A DNA stretch of 12,493 nt from Phytomonas francai (GCA_001766655.1 MJCC01000024.1:171682-184174); one strand, 5' to 3'; shown: positions 1-8,124, counted from the first letter of the stretch. Program-made: numbers and translations. Notes: generated by a model from the letters alone, not told the origin.

Positions 1-2259
1 GCCTCGCGCAACCCCCCGCCGGCGACCGCAGGCGGGGGGGACGACGGCGGATGGCGGCCCGCCGAGGCGCTCGTGTCCGCGCCCCCGGCCCTCGACGCCG
101 CGCGGCTGCGCGAGGAGCTCTGCGAGGGCCTCCTCCTCCTCGGCCCGCCGGTCCGGCCGTCGATTTTGCTCGGCCTGCCGGACTCCCGCGTGGCCGCGCT
201 CTACGCCGCGCTCGTCGCCTTTCTCGAGTTCGTCGACGTCCACCGCCGTCGGATGGTCGCGGCGGCGGCGCGAGCGACCCCCACAAAGCGGCCCCGAACG
301 ATCCCCGACGACGCCGCCGACGACGACGACGGTCGCCGCGAAAATAAACCCAAAGTCGAGGATGCCGCGAGCGCCGCGGCCCTGGTCGGCGTTAACACCT
401 GGATCGAAGAGCTCCTCCTCCAGCCCCACGGCGACGACGGCGACGACGACGACGAGGCCGAGGAGAAGGACAAGGAGGCGAGTTTTGAGCGCAGCCCCGG
501 CAACCTCACGGCGAGCGAGGTGCCCTACCCCTCCCTGGACCTCCCCGCGCCCGCGCAGGGCCGCTCCCCGCAGTCCCGCCTCCCGGATCGCGCGGGAAGG
601 CCCTCAAAAGCGACCCCCCGCGAGACCCCGCGAATTCGCGGCCTCGTCGGGCCCCCCGCGGCGAGCGCGCGCGTGTTGACGATGACGCCGCTCTCCGGCC
701 CGCGCGCCGCGCCGAGGATCGAGGAACTCCGCCCCGCCGGCGAGGACGCGCGCGGGGGAAAGGGCGGCCCCGACCTGCCGCCGCCGCTGCGGCTCTCGGA
801 GAGCACCGCGGAGGCGGAGCGGCGACGGCAGCCCGCGCGGCGCCCCGTCGAAGGCGGCGATGGCGGGTTTAAAAAGCCCTCGGAAGGGGGGGCGCTCGTG
901 ATGGCGTACCTCGAGCGCGTCCTGCCGCCGTATTGGGAGGTGCTCGAGGGCGCGCGCGGCGGGGAGGACGCCGGGGGCCGGCCCGCCGTCGGCAAACGCG
1001 CCCGCCCCGAGGGCGCGCGACGGCGGGCCGGGAGCAGGCGCGCGCGTGAAAAAAGCGACGACGACGACGACGACGAAAACGATAAGGGGGTGGAAATGTC
1101 GCCCGAGAGGGCCTCGGCTCGTGTGGGGGTGTTCTGCCTCTTTGATGTCGGGAAATGCCGCCGGCGTCTCCTGCGCATGGTGAATTTTGTTCACCTTTAC
1201 CGACAGGAAAAAGCGCGGCTGCTCGCGCTGGCGGAGGGAGAGGGGGGGAGGGCGCGGCTGATGGCGGCGCTAGCGTCGTCCGCGCCCGCCGCCCTATCCT
1301 CCCCGCAGAGGCTCGCCAAAGCCATTCGTGGGCAGAAGCCACCCGTGGGAAAACGACGCGGGCATTCGTCGCCCGCGTCGTTGGAGGCCGCGGAGGGGAA
1401 TTCGCGCAAACTCGACCAACTCCCCTCGCCTTCCGCGGCAGCTTTGAGGCCCGGACGGCAGCAGGAATCGCAGCCCCCCCAACCCTCCCCGACGCGAGCT
1501 GGGGAGGGGCGGGAAAGGCATTCGCTGGCGTTATCCCCGCTCGCCCTCGCGTCCGCGAACGCCGGGGAGGACGGGAAGAGGACGCCGAACCGCCGCCGCC
1601 ACCGCGGCCTCGCGGACGATGAGACCTCCTCGCAGTCGTCGGCGGAGATGCCGGGAGGGCGGCGGCGGCGGCGGAAGGCAGGCGGGGGCGGGAAAGGGGG
1701 GAACTCCCCCCCGCACGCCGCGCGAGGATCGCCGGCGAAATCGTCGGAACCGCGCACGCGCGCCCCCGGCGGGGCCTCGGAAAGCACCAGCGACGCCGAT
1801 GATGGCGACGACGACGATCTTCGCAACGATCGAGCTCCGGGCGATCACCGCCGCGCCCGACGGAGGGGCGACGCCCAGCTCGACTTTGCGCTTCCGCCGT
1901 CAACGGCGGCCGGTGAGGGGAGGCGGGGCAGCAGCGAACGAAAGCGAGCGGAATCCACCACGCCGGGAAGCCACCTCAGCGAAAACGACGACGACGACGA
2001 CGACGAGGTCGAAACCCCGGCCTCCTCGGAGGAGGAAAACGGGGAGGAGAGGAGCGGGGCGCCTCACGGGGTCGCCAAAGGCAGCCCCCAGCGGTATTCG
2101 CGCGAGAAGCTGAAGAAGTCCGGCCGGCGGCGGCGGCGGATGACGAAGCGGATGGAACGCAAACGCGCGCGCCAGGACGGGGCCAGCGAGGATGCCGATA
2201 ACTTCCCCAAAAACGCGGCCGCGGAGGAGCCCGCCGAGAGCTCCTCGACGCCCTCCTAA
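1..2259 (+). CDS. Low-complexity acidic/basic protein of unknown function, 5' partial
   Basis: I do not recognise this protein. The frame is open from base 1 to the TAA at 2257-2259 (752 codons visible). The first in-frame ATG is only at 253, so the true start probably lies left of the window; the GTG at 73 need not be a start in a eukaryote. Third positions are strongly G/C, as in two of the downstream genes, which supports this frame over the many open frames that overlap it. Most of the protein looks disordered: Asp runs encoded by GAC repeats (442-453, 1057-1074, 1987-2004), Glu-rich and Ser/Pro-rich stretches, and Arg/Lys clusters such as GRRRRR and RMERKRAR near the C-terminus that resemble nuclear localisation signals. 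Four less biased, probably helical islands stand out: about 91-261 (ending EFVDVHRRRM), 388-432 (NTWIEELLLQP), 886-960 (YLERVLPPYWEVLE) and 1117-1236 (VGVFCLFDVGK, then VNFVHLYRQEKARLL). A nuclear or chromatin role is only a guess. Confidence 0.72.
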   Translation, partial: ASRNPPPATAGGGDDGGWRPAEALVSAPPALDAARLREELCEGLLLLGPPVRPSILLGLPDSRVAALYAALVAFLEFVDVHRRRMVAAAARATPTKRPRTIPDDAADDDDGRRENKPKVEDAASAAALVGVNTWIEELLLQPHGDDGDDDDEAEEKDKEASFERSPGNLTASEVPYPSLDLPAPAQGRSPQSRLPDRAGRPSKATPRETPRIRGLVGPPAASARVLTMTPLSGPRAAPRIEELRPAGEDARGGKGGPDLPPPLRLSESTAEAERRRQPARRPVEGGDGGFKKPSEGGALVMAYLERVLPPYWEVLEGARGGEDAGGRPAVGKRARPEGARRRAGSRRAREKSDDDDDDENDKGVEMSPERASARVGVFCLFDVGKCRRRLLRMVNFVHLYRQEKARLLALAEGEGGRARLMAALASSAPAALSSPQRLAKAIRGQKPPVGKRRGHSSPASLEAAEGNSRKLDQLPSPSAAALRPGRQQESQPPQPSPTRAGEGRERHSLALSPLALASANAGEDGKRTPNRRRHRGLADDETSSQSSAEMPGGRRRRRKAGGGGKGGNSPPHAARGSPAKSSEPRTRAPGGASESTSDADDGDDDDLRNDRAPGDHRRARRRGDAQLDFALPPSTAAGEGRRGSSERKRAESTTPGSHLSENDDDDDDEVETPASSEEENGEERSGAPHGVAKGSPQRYSREKLKKSGRRRRRMTKRMERKRARQDGASEDADNFPKNAAAEEPAESSSTPS

Positions 2260-3104
2260 GCGGCCCACGGCCCGACGTGACGGCCCCTCGCACCCCCTCC
2301 CCCTCCGCGTCCGCTGTCCTCCCTAAGAAAACCACCCCATAAACCGCATACAAACGAAAGGGGGAATGTGCGTGAAAAAAAGGATCCAGGGAGAACGGGT
2401 TGCTCCTCAACGGTTAACGTGCACATTTTTTCGGTGACATCTTGTTATGAAAAGAAAAAAGATAGGTATACCATATACCCATATCTATATTCCAAAAGCC
2501 CCTATTTCGGATTCCCAGTCTCTGAGCCGCCATACTGAACGGTGTGGTATCTAGCTATATCTGGTATTGTGAAGAAGGGAGAGCGACTTCTAAAGGAAAA
2601 TCACAAAGGGAATATTTAAAAAAGAAAAAAAAACGAATAAACACAGCAGTAATATTAAATAAATTATGACTTGTTTAGCAATTTCGCTAAACAAATTTAA
2701 GGTGAAGGGGCGAAAACCGAAGGAAGCTCCGCATGTGGAGAAGAGAATGTGTGTTAGGTCTTAAGTAAGATAATTTTGAGGAAAGTATCTTCGTTCAGAA
2801 TTACGCCTCTGACGCCTTGATTTGATTTTTATTTAATCCCGTGTGAATCGTACTCTCTCCTTATGGCTCCTAATGTGCGAAACGCACACACTGTTAGTTT
2901 ATACTCGGCGTACCGAAATGTTGGCTATGACAGATGACTCGCTTTACTGTGTTACTTTTTCGCCGATTTTCTGCCTCTTCTTTTGGTTGCACAACACACA
3001 CGTATACGCTACCGTTGGAAAGTGTCTTAAGGTTTTCAATACTCACTCTGTTCTTAATATTTCTATGAAAAATATAAAAATTAAAATAAACAAAAAATTT
3101 CATA
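2260..3104. other. Spacer between the unknown-protein gene and the first elongase
   Basis: The first 70 bases stay GC-rich and include a C-rich pyrimidine tract (about 2286-2324). Composition then drops abruptly to AT-rich, presumably 3' UTR and intergenic DNA. The spacer holds a hairpin (2671-2694), a small dyad at 2465-2479 (GGTATA/TATACC around CCA) and A-rich runs. I see no convincing gene: the open frames here are short, start at non-ATG codons or encode nothing recognisable. Confidence 0.6.
2671..2694. repeat. Inverted repeat, perfect 9-bp stem
   Basis: TTGTTTAGC at 2671-2679 is the exact reverse complement of GCTAAACAA at 2686-2694, with the six-base loop AATTTC. It lies about 410 bases after the stop of the upstream gene. 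It could be a hairpin in a 3' UTR or intergenic RNA; no function is known. Confidence 0.6.
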
Positions 3105-3120
3105 CCTTTTTGCTCTAAAG
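3105..3120 (+). promoter_or_regulatory. Candidate trans-splice acceptor for the elongase at 3163
   Basis: A short pyrimidine tract (CCTTTTTGCTCT, 3105-3116) is followed by AAAG with AG at 3119-3120. This would give a 5' UTR of about 42 bases without an upstream ATG. A longer pyrimidine-rich tract at 2953-2984 with AG at about 3021 is an alternative. The call rests on the kinetoplastid interpretation. Confidence 0.35.
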
Positions 3121-3162
3121 CATATAAAAAAAAAAATCCCCGTAGGTGTCTGTTCATCGTCA

Positions 3163-4047
3163 ATGTCAATCACCAACTTCGCTGGCCTTCCGGAGAAATT
3201 CCCCGGTGAGTTTGTTGAATACTTCTTCGACAAATATTTTGACCTTCTAATCTATTCTGAGATTCTATACGCGCTGCTGATAATCTATGGGACGAAGTGG
3301 ATGGAAAACCGGAAGCCGATGCATCTGAGAACTGTTTTTGCTGTATGGAACCTATTCCTAACGGTCTTCTCCTTCATAGGCGCAGCCTCGACCACGGTCA
3401 CCATGGCGTTCCTATTCCGCAAACGCGGCTTCCAGCAAACGATGTGCGTTTTTGATCGTCATGTAGTCTACGAGGGTGAGATCGCCTTCTGGTTCTTTGC
3501 GTTTCTGATCAGTAAGATCCCAGAAACATTTGATACCGTATTACTTATTCTTCAGAAAAAACCACTCATCTTCCTGCACTGGTTCCATCATCTGACGGTG
3601 ATGATCTTCTGCTGGGTTAGCGCGGAAGCTTTCGTCGCGTCTGGTTTGTTTTTCTCAACGATGAACTATGTTGTACACTCGGGGATGTATCTTTACTACT
3701 TTTTATGTTCAATAGGTCTTCGCCGGTACGTCCATCCAATCGCTCCCCTCATCACAGGTGCGCAGCTTCTGCAGATGCTCCTGGGTATCGCCGTCGTACT
3801 CCACAATTTTTACTATACATATATTAAAGTTACAGATCACAAGATACATCGAGGCTCGATTCGGATGGGACTGGCCATCTACGGCACCTATTGCATTCTT
3901 TTCTTACATCTATTCATAAAACTGTATATTTGGCGTGATAAAAAGGTCTCTAAAGAGGGTGTCAAAAAAGTGTCTGGGTTACAGAACGGAGAAATTTTGT
4001 TGAAATCGGTAAATGAGAAGAAAAGGGAATCGCTAAATCATCCATAA
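3163..4047 (+). CDS. ELO: ELO-family fatty acid elongase (3-ketoacyl-CoA synthase), paralogue 1
   Basis: This is a polytopic ER-membrane condensing enzyme of 294 aa, a normal ELO length. It would join malonyl-CoA to an acyl-CoA to give 3-ketoacyl-CoA plus CO2. All family motifs are present in order: KIPETFDT (118-125), the histidine box HWFHH (139-143), HSGMYLYYF (172-180) and TGAQLLQ (198-204). About seven hydrophobic segments are visible, near 28-46, 57-83, 106-118, 133-152, 156-182, 192-219 and 231-257. The ATG at 3163 is the first after the proposed acceptor and fits the family N-terminus. The polar tail (about 258-294) ends NHP and has no dilysine ER signal. The closest paralogue in the window is the gene at 5271; both share KKPxIFLHW, HLTVM and LYYFLC. 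Codon use is clearly AT-richer than in the other three copies. The HWxHH type resembles the ELOVL6/trypanosomatid ELO branch, so a saturated or monounsaturated acyl substrate is likely; chain length cannot be read from sequence. Confidence 0.95.
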   Translation: MSITNFAGLPEKFPGEFVEYFFDKYFDLLIYSEILYALLIIYGTKWMENRKPMHLRTVFAVWNLFLTVFSFIGAASTTVTMAFLFRKRGFQQTMCVFDRHVVYEGEIAFWFFAFLISKIPETFDTVLLILQKKPLIFLHWFHHLTVMIFCWVSAEAFVASGLFFSTMNYVVHSGMYLYYFLCSIGLRRYVHPIAPLITGAQLLQMLLGIAVVLHNFYYTYIKVTDHKIHRGSIRMGLAIYGTYCILFLHLFIKLYIWRDKKVSKEGVKKVSGLQNGEILLKSVNEKKRESLNHP

Positions 4048-4478
4048 TATACAGTATCTAGAATTTTAAAAGCAGCATGTTAACTTGTCGACACGTGGCT
4101 CTCTCTTTTTATGGAACTTATGTTTCCATTACTCTGGTCATGCGTATTCTAAGTGATTAGGTAATTTATTTTTTCATGCTAAGTATGAATACCATGATGG
4201 TTCGGCTAAGTTGATTTTTGGGGGGCCTTAGGTGATGAAAACGCCTTTGAAGGAGGTCTTCATTTCTGTGAACTTCTTTTCTGCTTACCCCAGATTTATA
4301 CCTTAGCAAAGCGCGTGACCATTAATCGTCCTCGCTTTATCGGTTTTTATGTTTTTTTCGATGACTATTTTTGGCCTATTTCTCGATAGAACAAAAGAGG
4401 GAAAGTTAATAAAATAGTTATTGCACTTTGGACTGTTGTTCTTACCATGCCACAGTAGTCAGATATTGAAATTGGACA

Positions 4479-4508
4479 TGTATGTATGTATATATATATA
4501 TATATATA
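4479..4508. repeat. TATG/TA microsatellite
   Basis: Three TGTA/TATG units pass directly into about ten TA dinucleotides. This is simple-sequence DNA typical of AT-rich spacers and probably variable in length. Confidence 0.85.
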
Positions 4509-4733
4509 GCATAGGTTAGCGGCATTATTCGAAAGGGTTCCGATCAAGACCTGTGTTATTCCGTTTCGCCAGAGTCCAGGACGTATAAGTTAAGACTATA
4601 TAACTTACTTGTCCCTTTCCACTCTAGGATATTATCTCTTTCATTTTACTTCCTCTTGTTCGCATCATTATTAAAACCTTTTTTTTGCCAAATTTTGCAA
4701 CCCGCGATAAGTGGTATGTGTCATGAGGTGTCT

Positions 4734-4747
4734 ATAAAAGGAATAGA
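4734..4747 (+). repeat. Motif ATAAAAGGAATAGA, copy 1 of 3
   Basis: This 14-base motif recurs exactly at 6434-6447 and 11256-11269, always on the + strand and always in a spacer downstream of an elongase. This copy lies about 690 bases after the stop at 4047. It may be a shared 3' UTR or processing element, or a remnant of duplication. Confidence 0.5.
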
Positions 4748-4936
4748 AGCAAGTGCCGATACTAAAAACGTCCGGAGCACAGCCTGAATCATTCCCCTGT
4801 TTTATATAGATCGATTGGTCGTGTGCACACCGTCCTATAGTATGCAATTGATACCATTTGCTCTCTTAATTCAATCTCTAAAATCCAAATTATGGCTACT
4901 CGTGCAGAGCGTCATCGCAAAGACGCAACTGTAAAA

Positions 4937-5060
4937 CTCTTTTTTGTCCCTCTCTCTCTCTCCCTCTTTCTCTCTCTCTCATTCTAAATATATATATATA
5001 TATATATATTCTACACGCAAAGCCCTCCTTTTTTTTATTTCTTACGTCTACGTGTCTAAG
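4937..5060 (+). promoter_or_regulatory. Polypyrimidine/AT tract with candidate trans-splice acceptors
   Basis: A long, almost uninterrupted CT-rich tract (4937-4985) is followed by an (AT)11 repeat (4988-5009), an AG at 5021-5022, a second pyrimidine tract (5023 to about 5042) and an AG at 5059-5060. In a kinetoplastid this is a textbook splice-acceptor region, and it would also help direct polyadenylation of the upstream mRNA. No ATG occurs between 5060 and the start at 5271, which supports that start and a 5' UTR of about 210 bases. Confidence 0.5.
4988..5009. repeat. (AT)11 microsatellite
   Basis: Eleven tandem AT units follow the CT-rich tract directly. The combination could be a spacer between the pyrimidine tract and the acceptor AG. 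Confidence 0.9.
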
Positions 5061-5213
5061 CCACTTAAAGCTTCTTTTAAGGGCAGAAAAGAATTGTCCA
5101 GAGTTGATAGCGCGTCGATTGTGGCCTCCCATCTCTGTTGAGTGATACGCCCGTGCATACGCATTAACCGAATACCCAACCCCAGCCATCGGAGGGAGCA
5201 TTCGATATAGCGG

Positions 5214-5244
5214 AAAAAAAAAAAAATACTACCCCCCCCCCCCC
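5214..5244. repeat. A13 and C13 homopolymer tracts just upstream of a start codon
   Basis: Thirteen A (5214-5226) are followed by TACTA and thirteen C (5232-5244), ending 26 bases before the ATG at 5271. They would lie in the 5' UTR of the second elongase, where a C13 run is unusual and could affect translation or protein binding. The exact run lengths may be affected by sequencing error. Confidence 0.8.
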
Positions 5245-5270
5245 AGCAAGCAGAAACGAACGGCTCCGCG

Positions 5271-6230
5271 ATGGATGGCCCTCTCGCGCAATGGTACCAC
5301 CGCTACCAGAGCTGGCTGGATGACTTTAAAGGGGAGCCCTACAAGAACTGGATGGTGGAGCACCTGGAGGTTCCCGTGCTGGTGACCGTGCTCTACCTCG
5401 TCCTGGTCCTCTACGTTCCCGAGCACGTCATGAAGCACCGCCGGCCGCTCCGCGTCGACCACCTGAACCGGGGGTGGAACCTCCTCCTGACGGTGTTCTC
5501 CCTCGCCGGGATCGCGCACACGGGGCCGCGGCTGTACGCGATGCTGCGGGCCGCCCTCGCGCGGGCGGGGTCGTCGTCGGGGCTGCCGCGCCGCCTCGCC
5601 GACGCGGCCTACCCCGCCCTCTGCGTCTGGGACGCTGGCAACTTCTTCGACGGCCCCGTCGGCGTCTTCGTCCTGCTCTTCATCCTCAGCAAGCTCGCCG
5701 AGACCCTCGACACCGCCTTCCTGATCGCGCGCAAGAAACCGGTCATCTTCCTGCACTGGTACCACCACCTCACCGTGATGCTCTACGGCTGGCACGCCTA
5801 CACGACGACGATCAGCAGCGGGCTCGTCTTCGCCGTGATGAACTACGCGGTGCACAGCGTGATGTACTTGTACTACTTTTTATGCGCCTGCGGCCTGCGC
5901 GGGGTCGTGCGGCCGATCGCCCCGTGTATCACCTTCCTGCAGATCCTCCAGATGGTGCTCGGCGCCGTCGTGCAGGCCGCGACCTACGTCCTCGCGACCT
6001 ACACCGACCGGGGATGCCAGGTCAACCGGCAGAACAGCAAACTCGGGCTCATCATGTACCTCTCCTACCTCGCCCTCTTCGTGAAGCTCTTCTACGAGAA
6101 CTACCTCGGCGGCGCGAAGAAGGTGCCTGTCAGGAACGGCGCGGCAAAAGCCCCGCAGATGAACGGCCATTCGTCCAGCATTCAACCCGAGAAGTTGAAG
6201 GGTGCAATGCCCAATAAGAAAAGGGCGTGA
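5271..6230 (+). CDS. ELO: ELO-family fatty acid elongase (3-ketoacyl-CoA synthase), paralogue 2
   Basis: This 319-aa membrane enzyme would catalyse malonyl-CoA condensation with an acyl-CoA in the ER. Motifs are KLAETLDT (141-148, matching the KxxExxDT consensus with Ala where the other copies have Pro), HWYHH (162-166), HSVMYLYYF (195-203) and TFLQILQ (221-227). Hydrophobic segments lie near 33-52, 66-85, 128-145, 155-175, 180-206, 218-243 and 258-277. It is the longest copy because of an Ala/Arg/Ser-rich insertion around 92-115, in the loop before the conserved CxWD region, and a longer polar tail. The C-terminus is KKRA, a fit to the KKxx ER-retrieval signal. The ATG at 5271 is the first after the proposed acceptor sites. 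Codons are very GC-rich except for a patch, TTG TAC TAC TTT TTA at 5868-5882, that contains the only TTA I found when reading the gene up to that point. It is closest to the gene at 3163. Substrate chain length is not determinable. Confidence 0.95.
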   Translation: MDGPLAQWYHRYQSWLDDFKGEPYKNWMVEHLEVPVLVTVLYLVLVLYVPEHVMKHRRPLRVDHLNRGWNLLLTVFSLAGIAHTGPRLYAMLRAALARAGSSSGLPRRLADAAYPALCVWDAGNFFDGPVGVFVLLFILSKLAETLDTAFLIARKKPVIFLHWYHHLTVMLYGWHAYTTTISSGLVFAVMNYAVHSVMYLYYFLCACGLRGVVRPIAPCITFLQILQMVLGAVVQAATYVLATYTDRGCQVNRQNSKLGLIMYLSYLALFVKLFYENYLGGAKKVPVRNGAAKAPQMNGHSSSIQPEKLKGAMPNKKRA

Positions 6231-6375
6231 AAATGACGTGGGGGGGGGTGTAGTAAATCATAAATAAATTAATAAAAAGAGAGGAAAAAAAAAAGAAAGA
6301 GAGGCCGTGGTGCAACTAAGATGACAGCCACACACCAATAAACGAAGCAGAAACGGGGGGATTTTTTGTGGGAAT

Positions 6376-6395
6376 ATATATCCATATGGATATAT
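6376..6395. repeat. 20-bp perfect palindrome
   Basis: ATATATCCATATGGATATAT equals its own reverse complement; the centre is between 6385 and 6386. It lies about 146 bases downstream of the stop at 6230. It might form a hairpin in the 3' UTR or be a protein-binding dyad; no function is known. Confidence 0.8.
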
Positions 6396-6433
6396 CGGCA
6401 TAGATCGATACGACTTCCCAGGGAATGGTCACA

Positions 6434-6447
6434 ATAAAAGGAATAGA
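6434..6447 (+). repeat. Motif ATAAAAGGAATAGA, copy 2 of 3
   Basis: This is an exact copy of the 14-mer at 4734 and 11256, here about 200 bases after the stop of the second elongase. That distance is close to the spacing seen after the fourth elongase (about 180 bases). Confidence 0.55.
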
Positions 6448-7235
6448 TCACGTAAAGGAATCCGTTTTAATGTCCGTAAAATCTTAACTCAGAAACTTCG
6501 ATTTTTGGTATCGTATCTCTAACATAAGTGATCAAAGGAGAGGGCATCCATTAACGTACCTGATTTCGACGATCAAGGTGGGCTCCATACTTTCCATTCA
6601 CTATCTCCCTACCCACATGTGATTGATGTAAAGAGGCTGTATTTCTTTAGTGGTTGATATTTTCGTTTATGCATTAATTTGAATTCGTTTTGTTGTTGTT
6701 GTTGTTTTTATGAAGCAATGAATTGGTCCGAGCCTTCATCAAAATTGACTGTGGTAGGGAGGTGTTTTGATTAAATAAATAGGCTCCCTAAAATTGTTAA
6801 TATCACCATAAGTCGCCTGTAAAATAAAAAGCAGTGCAAGAAGGGGAACATGGTTGATATAGTCACTAATGTTATCCCTGATATGTTGCTATTCACGGTG
6901 TAGCAGTTTTATCCCGTCCGTTTGCTTTCGTGGACGTGTGTGGTGTTAACACAGGATAAATGAAGTAAGAATAACAAAAAAGGCGAGACGGAATCCGTAC
7001 TAAGTTGTGGAAATCTTAGGTGGTAAAAAGGAAAATAATAAATAATAAAGGTAATATCTATGCGAAGGGGGGTGAGGAGGGAGAAAAGGACGATCATTTT
7101 AATTATTTTTTATCCTAAAAAAAAACCGCTAAAAAATGACAATGGAATATACATTACATAGCGGTTGAAATCACTTACGAAATTAACTATTCGGTCATTA
7201 TTCAAAACCTACACACATTATCATTGTGAAAAGAT

Positions 7236-7265
7236 TGTGTGCGTGTGTGTGTGCTTTCTTTTCCC
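7236..7265 (+). repeat. GT microsatellite followed by a pyrimidine tract
   Basis: An interrupted (TG)n run (7236-7253) leads into CTTTCTTTTCCC (7254-7265), with the first AG around 7290. It resembles a splice-acceptor context, but no coding region follows for more than 800 bases. It could be a chance simple repeat or an orphan processing signal. Confidence 0.5.
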
Positions 7266-7968
7266 GTATGGTGATATGTGATAGCCGTCATACTTCTACG
7301 TCTCCTATACTCGTTCACGTACCTCCTCCAAAACGAGAGCCCTTCTCCAGAAATAAAATATCTGTTGAAATTTTGTTGCAGCTTGATTTATTCTGTTTGA
7401 GAAATACATGACATTGTGTGCTCATATATGAGTCAAAATGCGTATTCTTATTCGTACATTAAATCTACTTGGTCTATATTTTATAACTATTATCGATTAA
7501 ATTGTGGATACGATATACTGTTGCACGTAAACAGATGGAAAAGACCTCCGAACGGCAGAAAAAAAATGTACAGTTTAAAAATACATTCATGGTGATGCGA
7601 AACCCACTTTAGGCAATCTTCCATGGGTTCTTGTTGGTGTCGCATTTCTTTTTATATATGCATTGATATTGGTGTCACTATGAAATTGGTTTCATTCTTT
7701 TGTTTCAATTTTTTATTTTTAAAAAAATATAGATATTAATAAGGGTGCGAAAAGTTAAGAAATCATGACCTTAATCCGTCGCTACACTAATTGTATTAAT
7801 GCAGTGTGTATTAAATTACCTTACTAGCATGTAGCTAAATAAAACTCTTTATTGGTCCTTTGCAGATGTCATAAAGATTATAATGTATAGGGAAAGAGGT
7901 GAGGCTCTCTCTGTTAAATCGATAAGCATTCAATGCTTCAATTTTTCACAATGTTTGACTCTTTGCAT

Positions 7969-8031
7969 GCTCCTTTATTTTATTTTATTTTTTTTTGGGG
8001 GGGGGGGGGGTTACCTGCGTACCAATGAAAG
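7969..8031 (+). promoter_or_regulatory. T-rich tract, G14 run and candidate acceptor upstream of the elongase at 8125
   Basis: A T-rich pyrimidine tract from about 7969 ends in T9 (7988-7996), followed directly by G14 (7997-8010). The next AG is at 8030-8031. There is no ATG between 8031 and 8125, so the start at 8125 would be the first in the mRNA, with a 5' UTR of about 93 bases. The T9-G14 junction is unusual and may be a homopolymer sequencing artefact in part. Confidence 0.4.
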
Positions 8032-8124
8032 GAAGCCAAGTTATCGCGTAGAAGTGATTCGAAATAGAACAAAAACTAGAGACGAAATAAAGAAAGAAAA
8101 CTACCTTACGAGCGCTAATCCATC

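Larger units (their letters stand above)
4048..4936. other. AT-rich spacer after the first elongase
   Basis: This holds the presumed 3' UTR and intergenic DNA. It includes a TATG/TA microsatellite (4479-4508) and one copy of the motif ATAAAAGGAATAGA (4734-4747). No open frame here looks coding: codon bias is absent and the short frames run through simple repeats. Confidence 0.6.
6231..7968. other. Long AT-rich spacer without a recognisable gene
   Basis: With the acceptor region that follows, this is the longest spacer of the array, about 1.9 kb. It starts with G9 (6240-6248) just after the stop codon. It holds a 20-bp palindrome (6376-6395), motif copy 2 (6434-6447), a TTG repeat (about 6690-6706), a GT repeat followed by pyrimidines (7236-7265), and a 6-bp hairpin at 7924-7938 (AAGCAT/ATGCTT). 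Short open frames lack coding bias. I see no tRNA and no remnant of an elongase motif. Confidence 0.6.

Noticed and set aside
51..347. Short ATG-initiated + strand frame of 98 codons at the left edge
   Set aside because: It overlaps the long frame, is Arg/Pro-rich without any domain, and is explained as a GC-rich shadow frame.
525..1903. Long antisense open frames (217-344 codons) opposite the first gene
   Set aside because: Stop codons are rare in DNA this GC-rich. The encoded proteins are Arg/Ala/Pro-rich without domains, and poly-Val or poly-Ser appears where the + strand has GAC repeats. The + strand frame is much longer and has coherent acidic tracts.
2843..3118. 91-codon + strand frame and an overlapping - strand frame before the first elongase
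   Set aside because: The + frame starts at GTG, and both run through AT-rich, T-rich spacer without codon bias or recognisable protein features.
5688..5714. KLAETLDT as a damaged catalytic motif
   Set aside because: The family consensus is KxxExxDT; Pro at the third position is common but not invariant, so Ala does not indicate inactivation.
5474..6217. 247-codon frame inside the second elongase, and a similar 129-codon frame inside the fourth
   Set aside because: Both are out-of-frame shadows of GC-rich genes; the real frames contain every ELO motif.
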